Assembly: GCF_008087085.1 (NCBI RefSeq) | Contig: NZ_VIYJ01000005.1 | Coordinates: 124,001 to 188,000, forward strand | From: Nocardioides rubriscoriae | GTDB lineage: Bacteria > Actinomycetota > Actinomycetes > Propionibacteriales > Nocardioidaceae | Reading direction: 5' to 3' | Length of the DNA stretch: 64,000 nucleotides | In this document: positions 17,868 to 26,476 of the stretch, in pieces | Position numbering within the stretch: position 1 is the stretch's first letter | Layout: the number at the start of each line of letters is the position of its first letter | Notes under the pieces: generated by a model | What the model saw: only the letters and a program-made list of their open reading frames with translations | Databases searched by the model: none | Told to the model about the DNA's origin: nothing | Translations under genes and position numbers: made by a program

Positions 17868-18748
17868 TGGCTCGTGACACGACGCGGATCGACGTCCGCA
17901 AGACCTACAAGCTCTTCATCGGCGGCGCGTTCCCGCGTTCGGAGTCGGGGTACTCCTACGTCGTCAACGACGCCAAGGGGAAGTTCGTGGCCAACGCCGC
18001 CCTCGCCTCGCGCAAGGACGCCCGCGACGCGGTCGTCGCCGCCCGCAAGGCCGCCGGCGGGTGGGCCGGCCGCACGGCCTACAACCGCGCGCAGATCCTC
18101 TACCGGGTCGCCGAGCTCGTCGAGGACCGGCGCCCGCAGTTCCTGCTCGCCGTCCAGCAGTCCGAGGGGCTCAGCGCCGCCAAGGCGGGCGACGTCCTCG
18201 ACGCCGCGATCGACCGCCTGGTCTGGTACGCCGGGTGGGCCGACAAGCTCACCCAGGTCGTCGGCAACGCCAACCCCGTGGCCGGGCCGTTCTTCAACCT
18301 CAGCACGCCCGAGCCCACCGGCGTCGTCGCGGTGCTCGCACCCCAGGAGTCGTCGCTGCTCGGCCTCGTGTCGGTGGTCGCGCCGGTGGTGGTCACCGGC
18401 AACACGGCCGTCGTCGTGTCGTCCTACGACCGTCCGCTGCCGGCGGTCACGTTCGCCGAGGTGCTCGCCACCTCCGACGTGCCGGGCGGCGTCATCAACG
18501 TCCTGACCGGCTCCGCGGCCACCGTCGGACCATGGCTGGCCTCCCACATGGACGTCAACGCGATCGACCTCACCGGGATCGCCGGTGACACCGCGCTGGC
18601 CACCGACCTCGAGGTCGCGGCCGCCGACAACCTCAAGCGGGTGCGCCGGGCCCCCGCCGCCGAGCCCGACTGGACCCTCACCCCCGGCCTCGACACCATG
18701 ACCGACTTCGTGGAGATCAAGACGGTCTGGCACCCGATGGGCGTGTGA
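17867..18748 (+). CDS. Aldehyde dehydrogenase-like protein lacking the catalytic half
   Basis: A 293-residue ALDH homologue that aligns with the first 240 or so residues of its upstream neighbour (KTYKLFIGGAFPRSESGYSY; RLVWYAGWADKLTQVV) and then stops after the coenzyme-binding region. The usual PWNFP is replaced by PQESS, the lysine of KPAE is missing (VVVSSYDR), and the protein ends before the glutamate and cysteine of the active site. It therefore cannot be an aldehyde oxidiser on its own. The stop overlaps the next start (GTGA), so it is a translated member of the operon, not a decayed fragment. It may act as a partner subunit of the intact ALDH (inference). Confidence 0.85.
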   Translation: MARDTTRIDVRKTYKLFIGGAFPRSESGYSYVVNDAKGKFVANAALASRKDARDAVVAARKAAGGWAGRTAYNRAQILYRVAELVEDRRPQFLLAVQQSEGLSAAKAGDVLDAAIDRLVWYAGWADKLTQVVGNANPVAGPFFNLSTPEPTGVVAVLAPQESSLLGLVSVVAPVVVTGNTAVVVSSYDRPLPAVTFAEVLATSDVPGGVINVLTGSAATVGPWLASHMDVNAIDLTGIAGDTALATDLEVAAADNLKRVRRAPAAEPDWTLTPGLDTMTDFVEIKTVWHPMGV

Positions 18749-19362
18749 CCCAGGTGGTCGCGCAGGTCGTCGTGCTCGCCGGCCCTTCGGGGTCGGGCAA
18801 GTCGCGACTCGCCGAACGCCTGGGCCTGCCGGTCCTGCGGCTCGACGACTTCTACAAGGACGGCCACGACCCGACGCTGCCGCGCATCACCAGCGGGGCC
18901 AACGCCGGCATCACCGACTGGGACGACCCCCGGTCGTGGCTGTGCGACGACGCCGTGGCCGCCGCCGTGGCGCTCTGTCGCGACGGCGCCGGTGACGTGC
19001 CCGTCTACGACATCGCCCACGACGGCCGGACCGGCTGGCAGCGGCTCGACCTCGCGGGCGCGCCGTACGTCGTGGCCGAGGGGATCTTCGCCCAGGAGGT
19101 CGTGCCGCACCTCGAGGCCGAGGGCCTGCTCGCCGCGGCGTTCTGCGTGCGGCAGGCGCCGGCGGTCACCTTCTGGCGGCGGCTGGTCCGCGACCTGCGC
19201 GAGCACCGCAAGCCGCCGCTGGTGCTCGTGCGCCGGGGCCTGGCCCTGATGCGCGACCAGCGCCACGTCGTCGCCCACGCCGTGAGCCTCGGGTGCACCC
19301 CCGTCCTGCCCGACGAGGCCGCCGCGGCGGTCCGCGCGCTGCTCGAGCAGGTCGAGCGGTGA
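18745..19362 (+). CDS. udk: Uridine kinase-like P-loop kinase
   Basis: A 205-residue protein with Walker A GPSGSGKSRLAERLG at residues 13-27, the substrate motif LRLDDFYKDGHDPTLPR, a uridine/phosphoribulokinase-type VYDIAHDGRTG and a lid region with arginines (FWRRLVRDLREHRKPPLVLV). The layout is that of uridine kinases (pyrimidine salvage: uridine/cytidine to the 5'-monophosphate), slightly shorter than E. coli Udk. GTG at 18745 overlaps the previous stop by four bases (GTGA). Substrate specificity cannot be proved from sequence; location in a nucleoside region supports it. Confidence 0.8.
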   Translation: MTQVVAQVVVLAGPSGSGKSRLAERLGLPVLRLDDFYKDGHDPTLPRITSGANAGITDWDDPRSWLCDDAVAAAVALCRDGAGDVPVYDIAHDGRTGWQRLDLAGAPYVVAEGIFAQEVVPHLEAEGLLAAAFCVRQAPAVTFWRRLVRDLREHRKPPLVLVRRGLALMRDQRHVVAHAVSLGCTPVLPDEAAAAVRALLEQVER

Positions 19363-19877
19363 ACCCGCTGGCGGCCGGGCTGCGCCAGCCCGACGCCCGC
19401 TCCTGCGGGGCCGCCAGCGTCGTGATGGCGCGGCTCGTGCGCGACGCCGTGACGCCGACTCCCGCCGCGTTCCGGCGCGAGGTGCTCGACTGCCACCGTC
19501 GCCTCACCGCCCCTCGCGACGCAGGCAGGTGGCAGGTGCCCTGGCCCCGGGCGATCGGCACCCCGCCGTGGGCCGTGCGCCACGAGCTGGAGTCGGTGAC
19601 CGGTCACGCGCACGAGGTGCACGTGGCGCGCTGGTCGCGCGCCGCGGCGTACGACCGGCTGGCGACCGCCGGTGGTGCGCTCTACGTCGGCAGCCGGACG
19701 CTCCCCCGCCACGTGCTGCTGGTGCTGCCCCCGGTGGGCGACGCCGACGACGGGCTCTGCTGCTACCAGCCCTCACGGGGCACCGTGGAGGTCCTGACCC
19801 GCGACGAGTTCGTGGGTGCGCGCCTGCGGTCGGCCGGCTGGCCCTACCCGTGGCTGCTGGTCACCCCCGCCGGCTGA
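19359..19877 (+). CDS. Possible C39-like/papain-fold protein, function unknown
   Basis: A 172-residue protein without signal peptide. Near the N-terminus QPDARSCGAASVVMARLV places a cysteine in the CGAAS setting seen in C39-type peptidases, and HVLLVLPPVG farther along could supply the histidine, with CCYQPSRG after it. This is suggestive of a peptidase C39-like fold, but activity is unproven. Its GTG overlaps the udk stop (19359-19362), so it is translationally coupled to the kinase. Its last 17 bases overlap the end of the convergent gene at 19861. Confidence 0.6.
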   Translation: MNPLAAGLRQPDARSCGAASVVMARLVRDAVTPTPAAFRREVLDCHRRLTAPRDAGRWQVPWPRAIGTPPWAVRHELESVTGHAHEVHVARWSRAAAYDRLATAGGALYVGSRTLPRHVLLVLPPVGDADDGLCCYQPSRGTVEVLTRDEFVGARLRSAGWPYPWLLVTPAG

Positions 19878-20301
19878 CGCCGCTGCTCAGGGCCCGTCGT
19901 ACGAGGAGGGCGCCCGCCAGGGCCACCACGAACTCCTGCGGCAGTCGTCGGGGCGACTCGCGCTGGATCTGCTGGTGCCACAGGTCGACCGCGGACGGGA
20001 ACGGCGAGCGACCGAAGAAGAGGTTGCTGGGCTTGTCGGCGTCGGGCAGGCAGGCGCCGAGCATGCCGGCGACGACCCGTGCCCGAGGCTCGGGACCGGC
20101 TGCCCGCGCGACCGCACCCAGGGTGGCCAGCCCGACGAGCCCGTCGACCACCGCCACCGGCAGGAAGATCGACTCGTCGCCCCAGTGCGGCACGCTGTCG
20201 AGGACGGCGTGCGACACGACCCCGAGGGCGAACGCCGAGGCGGGGCCGGGCGAGACCGCCCCCACCAGGGCACCCGACAGGACGTGGTTGGTGATCAGCA
20301 C
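19861..20301 (-). CDS. Small multi-helix membrane protein
   Basis: A 146-residue protein with three or four hydrophobic segments. NHVLSGALVGAVSPGP at the N-terminus and SHAVLDSVPHWG in the second helix carry histidine/aspartate patterns resembling the YdjM/metal-dependent hydrolase-like membrane family; LPDADKP and LWHQQIQ follow in a loop. This places conserved histidines near the membrane but gives no function. Its 3' end overlaps the previous gene by 17 bp in convergent orientation. Start ATG at 20301. Confidence 0.65.
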   Translation of the reverse strand: MLITNHVLSGALVGAVSPGPASAFALGVVSHAVLDSVPHWGDESIFLPVAVVDGLVGLATLGAVARAAGPEPRARVVAGMLGACLPDADKPSNLFFGRSPFPSAVDLWHQQIQRESPRRLPQEFVVALAGALLVRRALSSGVSRRG

Positions 20302-20319
20302 GGTCAGCCCCTCAACTCA

Positions 20320-21402
20320 TCAGGCCATCAGCGCCGCGTACCCAGGCTTGATGACCTCGTCGATGATCGCGAGCCGCTCGTCGAAGGGCAGGAACGCCGA
20401 CTTCATCGCGTTGACGGTGAACCAGCGCAGGTCGTCGAGGCCGTAGCCGAAGGCCTCGACCAGCGCCGTCATCTCGTCGGTCATCGAGGTGTTGCTCATC
20501 AGCCGGTTGTCGGTGTTGACGGTGACCCGGAAGCGCAGCCTGGTCAGCAGCCCGATCGGGTGCTCGGCGATGCTGGTCGCCGCACCCGTCTGCACGTTGG
20601 ACGCCGGGCACATCTCGAGCGGGATCCGCTTGTCGCGCACGTACGACGCCAGGCCGCCGAGCTCGACGGTGCCGTCGTCGTGCACCGTGATGTCGTCGAT
20701 GATCCGGACGCCGTGACCCAGCCGGTCGGCCCCGCACCACTGGATGGCCTGCCAGATCGACGGCAGCCCAAACGCCTCGCCGGCGTGGATCGTGAAGTGG
20801 GAGTTCTCGCGCTGGAGGTACTCGAACGCGTCGAGGTGCCGGGTGGGCGGGTAGCCGGCCTCGGCCCCGGCGATGTCGAACCCGGCGACGCCGCGGTCGC
20901 GCCACGCCACGGCGAGCTCGGCGATCTCCATCGAACGGGCCTGGTGCCGCATCGCGGTCAGCAGCTGGCGCACCACGATGCGGTGGCCCCCGGCACCGGC
21001 CTCGGCGGCTCCGGCGTCGAACCCCTCCTGCACCGCCGCGACGACCTCGTCGAGGGTGAGACCGCCCTCGACGTGCTGCTCGGGGGCGTAGCGGACCTCC
21101 GCGTAGACCACGCCGTCGGCCGCGAGGTCCTCGACGCACTCGCGCGCCACCCGCACCAGCGCGGCGCGGGTCTGCATCACCGCGACCGTGTGGTCGAAGG
21201 TCTCGAGGTAGCGCTCCAGGGAGCCGGAGTCTGCCGCGTCGGCGAACCACGCACCGAGCGCCTGCGCGCTCTCGTGGGTCGGCAGGGTGTGCCCGACCTC
21301 GTCCGCGAGCTCGAGGACGGTCGCCGGCCGCAACCCACCGTCGAGGTGGTCGTGCAGCAGGACCTTGGGCGCCGAGCGCACCGTCTCGCGTGTAGGTTCC
21401 AT
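20320..21402 (-). CDS. add: Adenosine deaminase
   Basis: Hydrolytic deamination of (deoxy)adenosine to (deoxy)inosine, feeding purine-nucleoside phosphorylase. The 360-residue amidohydrolase-fold enzyme has the metal-binding LLHDHLDGG (HxH), HAGEAFGL with the third histidine and catalytic glutamate, RLGHGVRI with the active-site histidine, and [15 protein letters not shown] with the metal aspartate. All catalytic positions are present and length is normal. The ATG at 21402 is preferred over an upstream in-frame start (21444) because METR-type N-termini directly precede the HxH strand. Divergent from the MaoC-like gene. Confidence 0.95.
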   Translation of the reverse strand: MEPTRETVRSAPKVLLHDHLDGGLRPATVLELADEVGHTLPTHESAQALGAWFADAADSGSLERYLETFDHTVAVMQTRAALVRVARECVEDLAADGVVYAEVRYAPEQHVEGGLTLDEVVAAVQEGFDAGAAEAGAGGHRIVVRQLLTAMRHQARSMEIAELAVAWRDRGVAGFDIAGAEAGYPPTRHLDAFEYLQRENSHFTIHAGEAFGLPSIWQAIQWCGADRLGHGVRIIDDITVHDDGTVELGGLASYVRDKRIPLEMCPASNVQTGAATSIAEHPIGLLTRLRFRVTVNTDNRLMSNTSMTDEMTALVEAFGYGLDDLRWFTVNAMKSAFLPFDERLAIIDEVIKPGYAALMA

Positions 21403-21458
21403 GGCGTCATCCAACCACCCCCCTGCTCGTCCGCGACGAGCCAAGCCCAGGAGGCACC

Positions 21459-21914
21459 ATGCGCACCTTCACCACGCTCGACGAGGTCTCCGGGGCCGTC
21501 GGTGAGGAGCTCGGAGCGGGCGACTGGCTGACCATCGAGCAGGAGCGGGTCAACACGTTCGCCGACGCCACCGACGACCACCAGTGGATCCACGTCGACG
21601 TCGAGCGCGCCAACGCCGGCCCCTTCGGCGGACCCATCGCCCACGGCTACCTCACGCTGTCGCTGATCCCCTTCCTCGGCACGTCGGTCTTCACCTTCGC
21701 GACCCCCGGCGCCAAGCTCAACTACGGCCTCAACAAGGTGCGTTTCCCCAACCCCGTCAAGGTCGGTCACCGCATCCGCGACCACGTCACCCTCCTTGCC
21801 GTCGACGACCTCCCCGCCGGCAAGCAGGTGACGATGAAGCACGTCATCGAGATCGACGGCGAGTCCAAGCCGGCCTGCGTCGCCGAGATGGTCGTCCTGC
21901 TGCTCGAGGCCTGA
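21459..21914 (+). CDS. MaoC-family (R)-specific enoyl-CoA hydratase-like
   Basis: A 151-residue hotdog-fold protein. The hydratase-2 motif is complete: [18 protein letters not shown], then [17 protein letters not shown], giving the catalytic aspartate and histidine. Members hydrate trans-2-enoyl-CoA to (R)-3-hydroxyacyl-CoA or act in related acyl-CoA steps, in the cytoplasm. It has a strong AGGAGG ribosome-binding site 5 bases before the ATG, unlike most genes around it, so it probably has a leadered mRNA. A short unknown gene follows 22 bp downstream. Confidence 0.9.
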   Translation: MRTFTTLDEVSGAVGEELGAGDWLTIEQERVNTFADATDDHQWIHVDVERANAGPFGGPIAHGYLTLSLIPFLGTSVFTFATPGAKLNYGLNKVRFPNPVKVGHRIRDHVTLLAVDDLPAGKQVTMKHVIEIDGESKPACVAEMVVLLLEA

Positions 21915-21936
21915 GGACGCCGCGCAGCGGTACCTC

Positions 21937-22320
21937 GTGGTGACGTCGACCGTGGACATCCTCGGCTTCTTCGCGGCGACGTCGGCACGGACCGACGACG
22001 AGGTGCTGCGGCTGGGCGACGCGGCGTTCGCCCACGCGGCCGTCACCGAGCTCCCCACGACCCTGAGCATCGCGGTCGTGGTGGTGTACGCCGCGGCGGC
22101 GACCGACGAGGTCTCGTTCGCGATCGGGCTGCAGCGTCCCGACGGCTCACGGTCCGAGCGTCGGCACGGGCTCACGGTGGTCACCCCGGGGCGCTACGCG
22201 CACCTCGACGTCCCCGTGGACGTCTTCGAGGAAGGTGGGCACGCGCTGCTGCTCCATCCCCTCGCGGACACCGCCACGACCCTCGCGACCTACCCGTTCG
22301 GCGTAGGACTGTCGCACTGA
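21937..22320 (+). CDS. Unknown protein, beta-rich
   Basis: A 127-residue protein without signal peptide or membrane helix. It is predicted by eye to be mainly beta strands (TTLSIAVVVVYAAAA, EVSFAIGLQRPDG, HLDVPVDVFEEGGHALLLHP), giving a jelly-roll/sandwich impression similar to small actinobacterial proteins such as the DUF6941 type; that comparison is only a guess. Start is GTG at 21937 or the in-frame GTG three bases on. It follows the MaoC gene and may share its transcript. Confidence 0.55.
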   Translation: MVTSTVDILGFFAATSARTDDEVLRLGDAAFAHAAVTELPTTLSIAVVVVYAAAATDEVSFAIGLQRPDGSRSERRHGLTVVTPGRYAHLDVPVDVFEEGGHALLLHPLADTATTLATYPFGVGLSH

Positions 22321-22337
22321 GGCGTCTCGACCCGACC

Positions 22338-22350
22338 GGCCCGGTGGGCC
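22338..22350. terminator. GC stem-loop between convergent genes
   Basis: GGCCC-GGT-GGGCC gives a 5-bp perfect stem with a 3-base loop in the 47-bp gap between the convergent 22320 stop and the deoA stop. Without a T-tract it is only a weak bidirectional terminator candidate. Confidence 0.3.
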
Positions 22351-22367
22351 CTGTCGGTACGTCGCCC

Positions 22368-23654
22368 TCAGCCGACCCGGTCGATGACCAGCGGTGAGGC
22401 GACCGGAGCGTCCGGGCCGATCTCCCAGCCGCCGTCGAGCGAGGCCAGCGCGCGGTCGAAGCGGGCGGGCTCGTCGGTGAGCAGGGTGAACAGCGGCGAC
22501 CCGGCGGTGACCGCGTCGCCGGGGCGGGCGTGCCACACGACACCGGCGCCGGCCTGCACCGGGTCCTCCTTGCGGGCACGGCCGGCGCCCAGCCGCCAGG
22601 CCGCCAGGCCCACGGCCATCGCGTCGAGCCGGGTGAGCACGCCGGAGATCGGCGCGATCACGACGTGCGACTCACGCGCCACCGGGAGCGCGGCGTCGGG
22701 GTCGCCGTCCTGGGCGCGGACCATCGCCTTCCAGACGTCCATCGCCGAGCCGTCGGCCAGCTTGTCGGCGGGGTCGACGTCGTCGCGCCCGGCGCCGGCG
22801 AGCATCTCGCGGGCCAGGGCCACGGTGAGCTCGACGACGTCGGCCGGTCCCCCGCCGGCGAGCACCTCGACGGACTCGGCGACCTCGATCGCGTTGCCGG
22901 CGGTGAGGCCGAGCGGCACCGACATGTCGGTGAGCAACGCCGTGGTCCGGACGCCGGCGTCGGTGCCGAGCGCGACCATCACCTCGGCGAGCTCGCGGGC
23001 GCGGGTGACGTCCTTCATGAAGGCCCCCGAGCCGACCTTGACGTCGAGGACCAGGGCGCCGGTGCCCTCGGCGATCTTCTTGCTCATGATCGACGACGCG
23101 ATCAGCGGGATGGCCTCGACGGTGCCCGTGACGTCGCGCAGCGCGTAGAGCTTCTTGTCGGCAGGCGCCAGACCGTCGCCGGCGGCGCAGATGACCGCAC
23201 CGACCGACTCCAGCTGCGCCATCATCTCGTCGTTGGTCAGCGCCGCCCGCCAGCCGGGGATCGACTCGAGCTTGTCGAGGGTGCCGCCGGTGTGGCCCAG
23301 GCCGCGCCCGGACAGCTGGGGCACGGCGACCCCGCAGGCGGCCACCAGGGGCGCCAGCGGCAGCGTGATCTTGTCGCCGACCCCGCCGGTCGAGTGCTTG
23401 TCGGCCGTGGGCCGCGAGAGCGAGGAGAAGTCCATGCGCTCCCCCGACGCGATCATCGCAGCGGTCCACCGCGTGATCTCGTGGCGCTCCATGCCGTTGA
23501 GCAGGATGGCCATGGCGAGCGCCGACATCTGCTCGTCGGCCACCTCGCCGCGGGTGTAGGCGTCGACCACCCAGTCGATCTGGGAGTCGGAGAGCTCGAG
23601 GCCGTCGCGCTTGGCGAGGATCACCTCGACTGCGTCGTGGAGGGGTCTGTTCAC
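22368..23654 (-). CDS. deoA: Thymidine phosphorylase
   Basis: Phosphorolysis of thymidine or deoxyuridine to base and 2-deoxyribose-1-phosphate. The 428-residue protein shows the nucleoside phosphorylase II signature LSGRGLGHTGGTLDKLESIPG, the phosphate-binding KHSTGGVGDKITLPLAP, and LVLDVKVGSGAFMKDV. Length fits DeoA/PyNP; distinguishing thymidine phosphorylase from pyrimidine-nucleoside phosphorylase by eye is uncertain. GTG start at 23654 overlaps the P450 stop by four bases (GTGA), making deoA the last gene of the nup-cdd-P450-deoA run. Confidence 0.93.
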   Translation of the reverse strand: MNRPLHDAVEVILAKRDGLELSDSQIDWVVDAYTRGEVADEQMSALAMAILLNGMERHEITRWTAAMIASGERMDFSSLSRPTADKHSTGGVGDKITLPLAPLVAACGVAVPQLSGRGLGHTGGTLDKLESIPGWRAALTNDEMMAQLESVGAVICAAGDGLAPADKKLYALRDVTGTVEAIPLIASSIMSKKIAEGTGALVLDVKVGSGAFMKDVTRARELAEVMVALGTDAGVRTTALLTDMSVPLGLTAGNAIEVAESVEVLAGGGPADVVELTVALAREMLAGAGRDDVDPADKLADGSAMDVWKAMVRAQDGDPDAALPVARESHVVIAPISGVLTRLDAMAVGLAAWRLGAGRARKEDPVQAGAGVVWHARPGDAVTAGSPLFTLLTDEPARFDRALASLDGGWEIGPDAPVASPLVIDRVG

Positions 23655-24844
23655 CCGGTGACCCTACTGAGGTCGGGGCCGGTCAGGCCGAGACCGGCAC
23701 GGACCGGCACGGACCGGTAGCCACGAAGCACGAAGGTGCCGCGGCTCTCGGGCTCGGAGCGGAGCTCGAGGCCGGGGTACGTCGCGTGCAGCGCGGTCAG
23801 GGACTCGGTCAGCTCCATCCGCGCGAGCGGCGCTCCGAGGCAGAAGTGCACGCCGGCCCCGAACGCCACGTGCGGGTTGGGGTCACGGTCGAGGAGCATC
23901 TCGTCGGGCCGCTCGAAGACCTCGGGGTCGCGGTTGGCAGACCCGAGCAGGGCGGCGATCTTCTGGCCCGCCCGGATGAGTACCCCGGCGACCTCGACGT
24001 CGTCGGTCGCAGTCCGCTCGAAGAGCTGCAGCGCGGAGTCGAAGCGCAGCATCTCCTCCACGGCCAGGGCGACGTCGCCAGGCCGCAGCCCGCGACGCAG
24101 CGCCGCGACGCAGCCGTTGCCGAAGACGTTGACCGACGCCTCGTGACCCGCGTTGAGCAACAGGACCACAGCCGCGACCACCTCGTCGTCGCTCAGCTCC
24201 GTGCCCGCCAGGTCGCTCATCAGGTCGTCTCGGGGCCGCTCGCGGCGCTCGGCGAGGAGCTCGCGGACCAGCGCGGCGAAGTCGGTGGCCGCCGCGACGG
24301 CCGCTGCCTGCACCTCGTGGTCCGGCGCGACCTCGTACATGCCGACGATGGCCTGCGACCAGCGTCGCAGGTCGCCGGCGTGCGAGGCGGGGACGCCGAG
24401 CAGCTCGGCGATCACCAGCACCGGCAGGGTCTCGGCGAAGTCACCGACGAGGTCGAAGCCGGCCGGATCCACCTCGTCGAGCAGCGTGGCCGCGAGTGCA
24501 CGGACCCGGGGTCGCAGGCGCTCGACGTGGCCCCGGTTGAAAGCACGGGCGACCGGTCGGCGAAGGCGCGCGTGGTCGGGTGGTTCGTTCTCCATCATCT
24601 GGTTGCGGTGCAGCAGGTTGAAGGGTTCGAGGGCCGCCGCCGGCTCCCGGTCGCGCCAGATCCGGCCCAGGCGACGCTCGCGCAGCACAGCGCCCACGGC
24701 CTCGTGGGTGAACGCGAGGTACACCCCGGTCCGCTCGTGCCATGCGACGGCGTGACGGGCGCGCTCCTGGGCCAGGAACCGGTAGGGATCGGCGACGAAC
24801 TCGGCCGACCCGAGGTCAAGCGAGGTCGTCGGGACCGAAGGCAT
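23651..24844 (-). CDS. Cytochrome P450
   Basis: A haem monooxygenase of 397 residues. The heme-binding motif FGAGVHFCLGAPLARME puts the thiolate ligand at C335, the I-helix has LLLNAGHEASVNVFGN (acidic-plus-serine in place of the more usual E-T), and the K-helix E-x-x-R pair is in EEMLRF. No reductase or ferredoxin gene is near, so redox partners are encoded elsewhere. It lies between cdd and deoA, overlapping cdd by 29 bp and deoA by 4 bp, so it is co-translated with nucleoside genes. Similarity to CYP107-type bacterial enzymes is my impression only; the substrate is unknown. ATG at 24844 is preferred to an upstream start at 24874. Confidence 0.93.
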   Translation of the reverse strand: MPSVPTTSLDLGSAEFVADPYRFLAQERARHAVAWHERTGVYLAFTHEAVGAVLRERRLGRIWRDREPAAALEPFNLLHRNQMMENEPPDHARLRRPVARAFNRGHVERLRPRVRALAATLLDEVDPAGFDLVGDFAETLPVLVIAELLGVPASHAGDLRRWSQAIVGMYEVAPDHEVQAAAVAAATDFAALVRELLAERRERPRDDLMSDLAGTELSDDEVVAAVVLLLNAGHEASVNVFGNGCVAALRRGLRPGDVALAVEEMLRFDSALQLFERTATDDVEVAGVLIRAGQKIAALLGSANRDPEVFERPDEMLLDRDPNPHVAFGAGVHFCLGAPLARMELTESLTALHATYPGLELRSEPESRGTFVLRGYRSVPVRAGLGLTGPDLSRVTG

Positions 24845-25211
24845 CGGGCAGCACCTCGTCCATGCGCTTGACACCGGAGACCGTGAGCAGCAGCAGGTCC
24901 TTGCCGCCGTTCTCGGAGAGCAGCTGGCGGCACCGGCCGCACGGCATGATGACCGTGCCGTGCCCGTCGACGCACACGAAGTGCGTCAGCCGACCGCCGC
25001 CGGTGAGGTGGAGCTGGCTGACGAGCCCGCACTCGGCACACAGCGCGACACCGTAGGCCGCGTTCTCGACGTTGCAGCCGGCCACGTGGCGACCGTCGTC
25101 GACGACGGCGGCCGCACCGACACGGAAGCGGGAGTACGGGGCGTAGGCGTGCTGGGCCGCCGCGGTGGCCTCGGCCGTGAGGGCTTCCCAGTCGAACCCG
25201 CCGACCGTCAC
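24816..25211 (-). CDS. cdd: Cytidine deaminase
   Basis: Zinc-dependent hydrolytic deamination of (deoxy)cytidine to (deoxy)uridine. The 131-residue tetrameric-class enzyme has the zinc/proton-relay motif CNVENAAYGVALCAE with the catalytic glutamate, and the two zinc cysteines in MPCGRCRQLLSE. GTG start at 25211 overlaps the stop of the upstream permease (GTGA) and the 3' end overlaps the P450 start, showing tight operon organisation. It supplies (deoxy)uridine to the downstream deoA. Confidence 0.95.
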   Translation of the reverse strand: MTVGGFDWEALTAEATAAAQHAYAPYSRFRVGAAAVVDDGRHVAGCNVENAAYGVALCAECGLVSQLHLTGGGRLTHFVCVDGHGTVIMPCGRCRQLLSENGGKDLLLLTVSGVKRMDEVLPDAFGPDDLA

Positions 25212-26476
25212 CCCGCGCTCCCCTTGCGGTAGACCTGACCGTCGGCCGCCGGCATCCGCAGCCGTTGAGCCGCGAAGGCCAGCACGAGCAGCGTGATCAC
25301 GTAGGGCGTCATCCGGGTGAAGTCACCGGGCACCTCGTCGATCGCGAAGTAGAGCGCCCCCAGGCCGAACGCGACGAGCGCCATCACGGCGGCGGTGCGG
25401 ACGTTGCGCCGGTAGAGCTGGAACAGTGCCGCACCGGCGGCGAGGACCGCGATCGCGAGCAGGAGCGCGTGCACGGAGTCCTGACCCGAGCGCAGGCCGA
25501 GGGTCTCGGTGTAGCCGAACAGGCCCGACCCGGCCAGCAGGCCGCCAGGACGCCAGTTGCCGAAGATCATCGCGGCCAGCCCGATGTAGCCGCGACCGCC
25601 GGTCTGGCCGTCGCGGTAGGAGCTGGACGCGACCATGGACAGGAAGCAACCGCCCAGGCCCGCCAGCCCGCCGGACACGATGACGGCGATGAACTTGTAC
25701 TTGATGACGTTGATGCCGAGCGACTCGGCGGCGGCGGGGCTCTCGCCGCACGACCGCAGTCGCAGGCCGAAAGACGTCTTCCACAGCACGAACCAGGTCA
25801 GGACGCACAGCAGCACCGCGATCACGACCAGCACCGACAGGCCGTTGCACAGTGCCCGAGCCACGGCGGCCAGCTCGGAGACGAAGAAGATGTCGTCCTT
25901 CTCCACCTTGCCCAGGCTCTCGACCAACGGGTCGATGGTCAGCGACGGTAGGTCGGGCAGGCCCGGCGACTGGGTCGCACTGCCGCCCTCGCGCTCGCCG
26001 AAGGTGACCGCCGCGAGGTACTGGACCGCGCCGAGCGCGATGATGTTGATCGCGACACCCGACACGATGTGGTCGACGCCGAAGGTGACCGTGGCGATGG
26101 CATGGACGAGCCCGCCGATCGCCCCGAAGAGGATGCCCCCGAGCACGCCGGCCCAGGCCCCGTAGTAGAACGCGAAGTAGGCCGCGCCGAAGGTGCCCAG
26201 GATCAGCATTCCCTCGAGACCGATGTTGACGACACCGGCACGCTCGGACCAGAGCCCGCCCAGACCGGCGAGCAGGATCGGGGTGGTCGCGGCCAGCGAG
26301 GCCTTGATGGCACCCGAGGACGTGAGGTCGTTGGCGTCGGTCACCAGCTCCAGCACCGACAGGAAGAAGATCAGGACGACGAAGACGACCGGTGCCGCCC
26401 AGAGCGGGACACGGCGCCGGCGTCCGGTGGCCGGCGCGACGGTGGTGGGGACGAGCTGGGTCTCGGGCACGCTCAC
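25208..26476 (-). CDS. nupQ: Nucleoside ABC transporter permease (NupQ/YufQ type)
   Basis: A 422-residue permease of the BPD_transp_2 family with eight to ten hydrophobic helices. Characteristic stretches are LWSERAGVVNIGLEGMLILG, GVDHIVSGVAINIIALG and ESLGINVIKYKFIAVIVSGG. These mark the branch that imports nucleosides in BMP-type systems. The start GTG overlaps the stop of the other permease. The N-terminal about 25 residues are soluble (VPETQLVPTTVAPATGRRRR) and the C-terminus is short. Works with the NupP permease, the NupO ATPase and the BMP lipoprotein. Confidence 0.92.
   Translation of the reverse strand: MSVPETQLVPTTVAPATGRRRRVPLWAAPVVFVVLIFFLSVLELVTDANDLTSSGAIKASLAATTPILLAGLGGLWSERAGVVNIGLEGMLILGTFGAAYFAFYYGAWAGVLGGILFGAIGGLVHAIATVTFGVDHIVSGVAINIIALGAVQYLAAVTFGEREGGSATQSPGLPDLPSLTIDPLVESLGKVEKDDIFFVSELAAVARALCNGLSVLVVIAVLLCVLTWFVLWKTSFGLRLRSCGESPAAAESLGINVIKYKFIAVIVSGGLAGLGGCFLSMVASSSYRDGQTGGRGYIGLAAMIFGNWRPGGLLAGSGLFGYTETLGLRSGQDSVHALLLAIAVLAAGAALFQLYRRNVRTAAVMALVAFGLGALYFAIDEVPGDFTRMTPYVITLLVLAFAAQRLRMPAADGQVYRKGSAG

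Noticed and set aside
17867..19362. Frameshift explaining the short second aldehyde dehydrogenase
   Set aside because: Downstream sequence in all plus frames encodes the uridine kinase immediately, with a clean GTGA overlap, and no ALDH C-terminal motifs appear in any frame after 18600.
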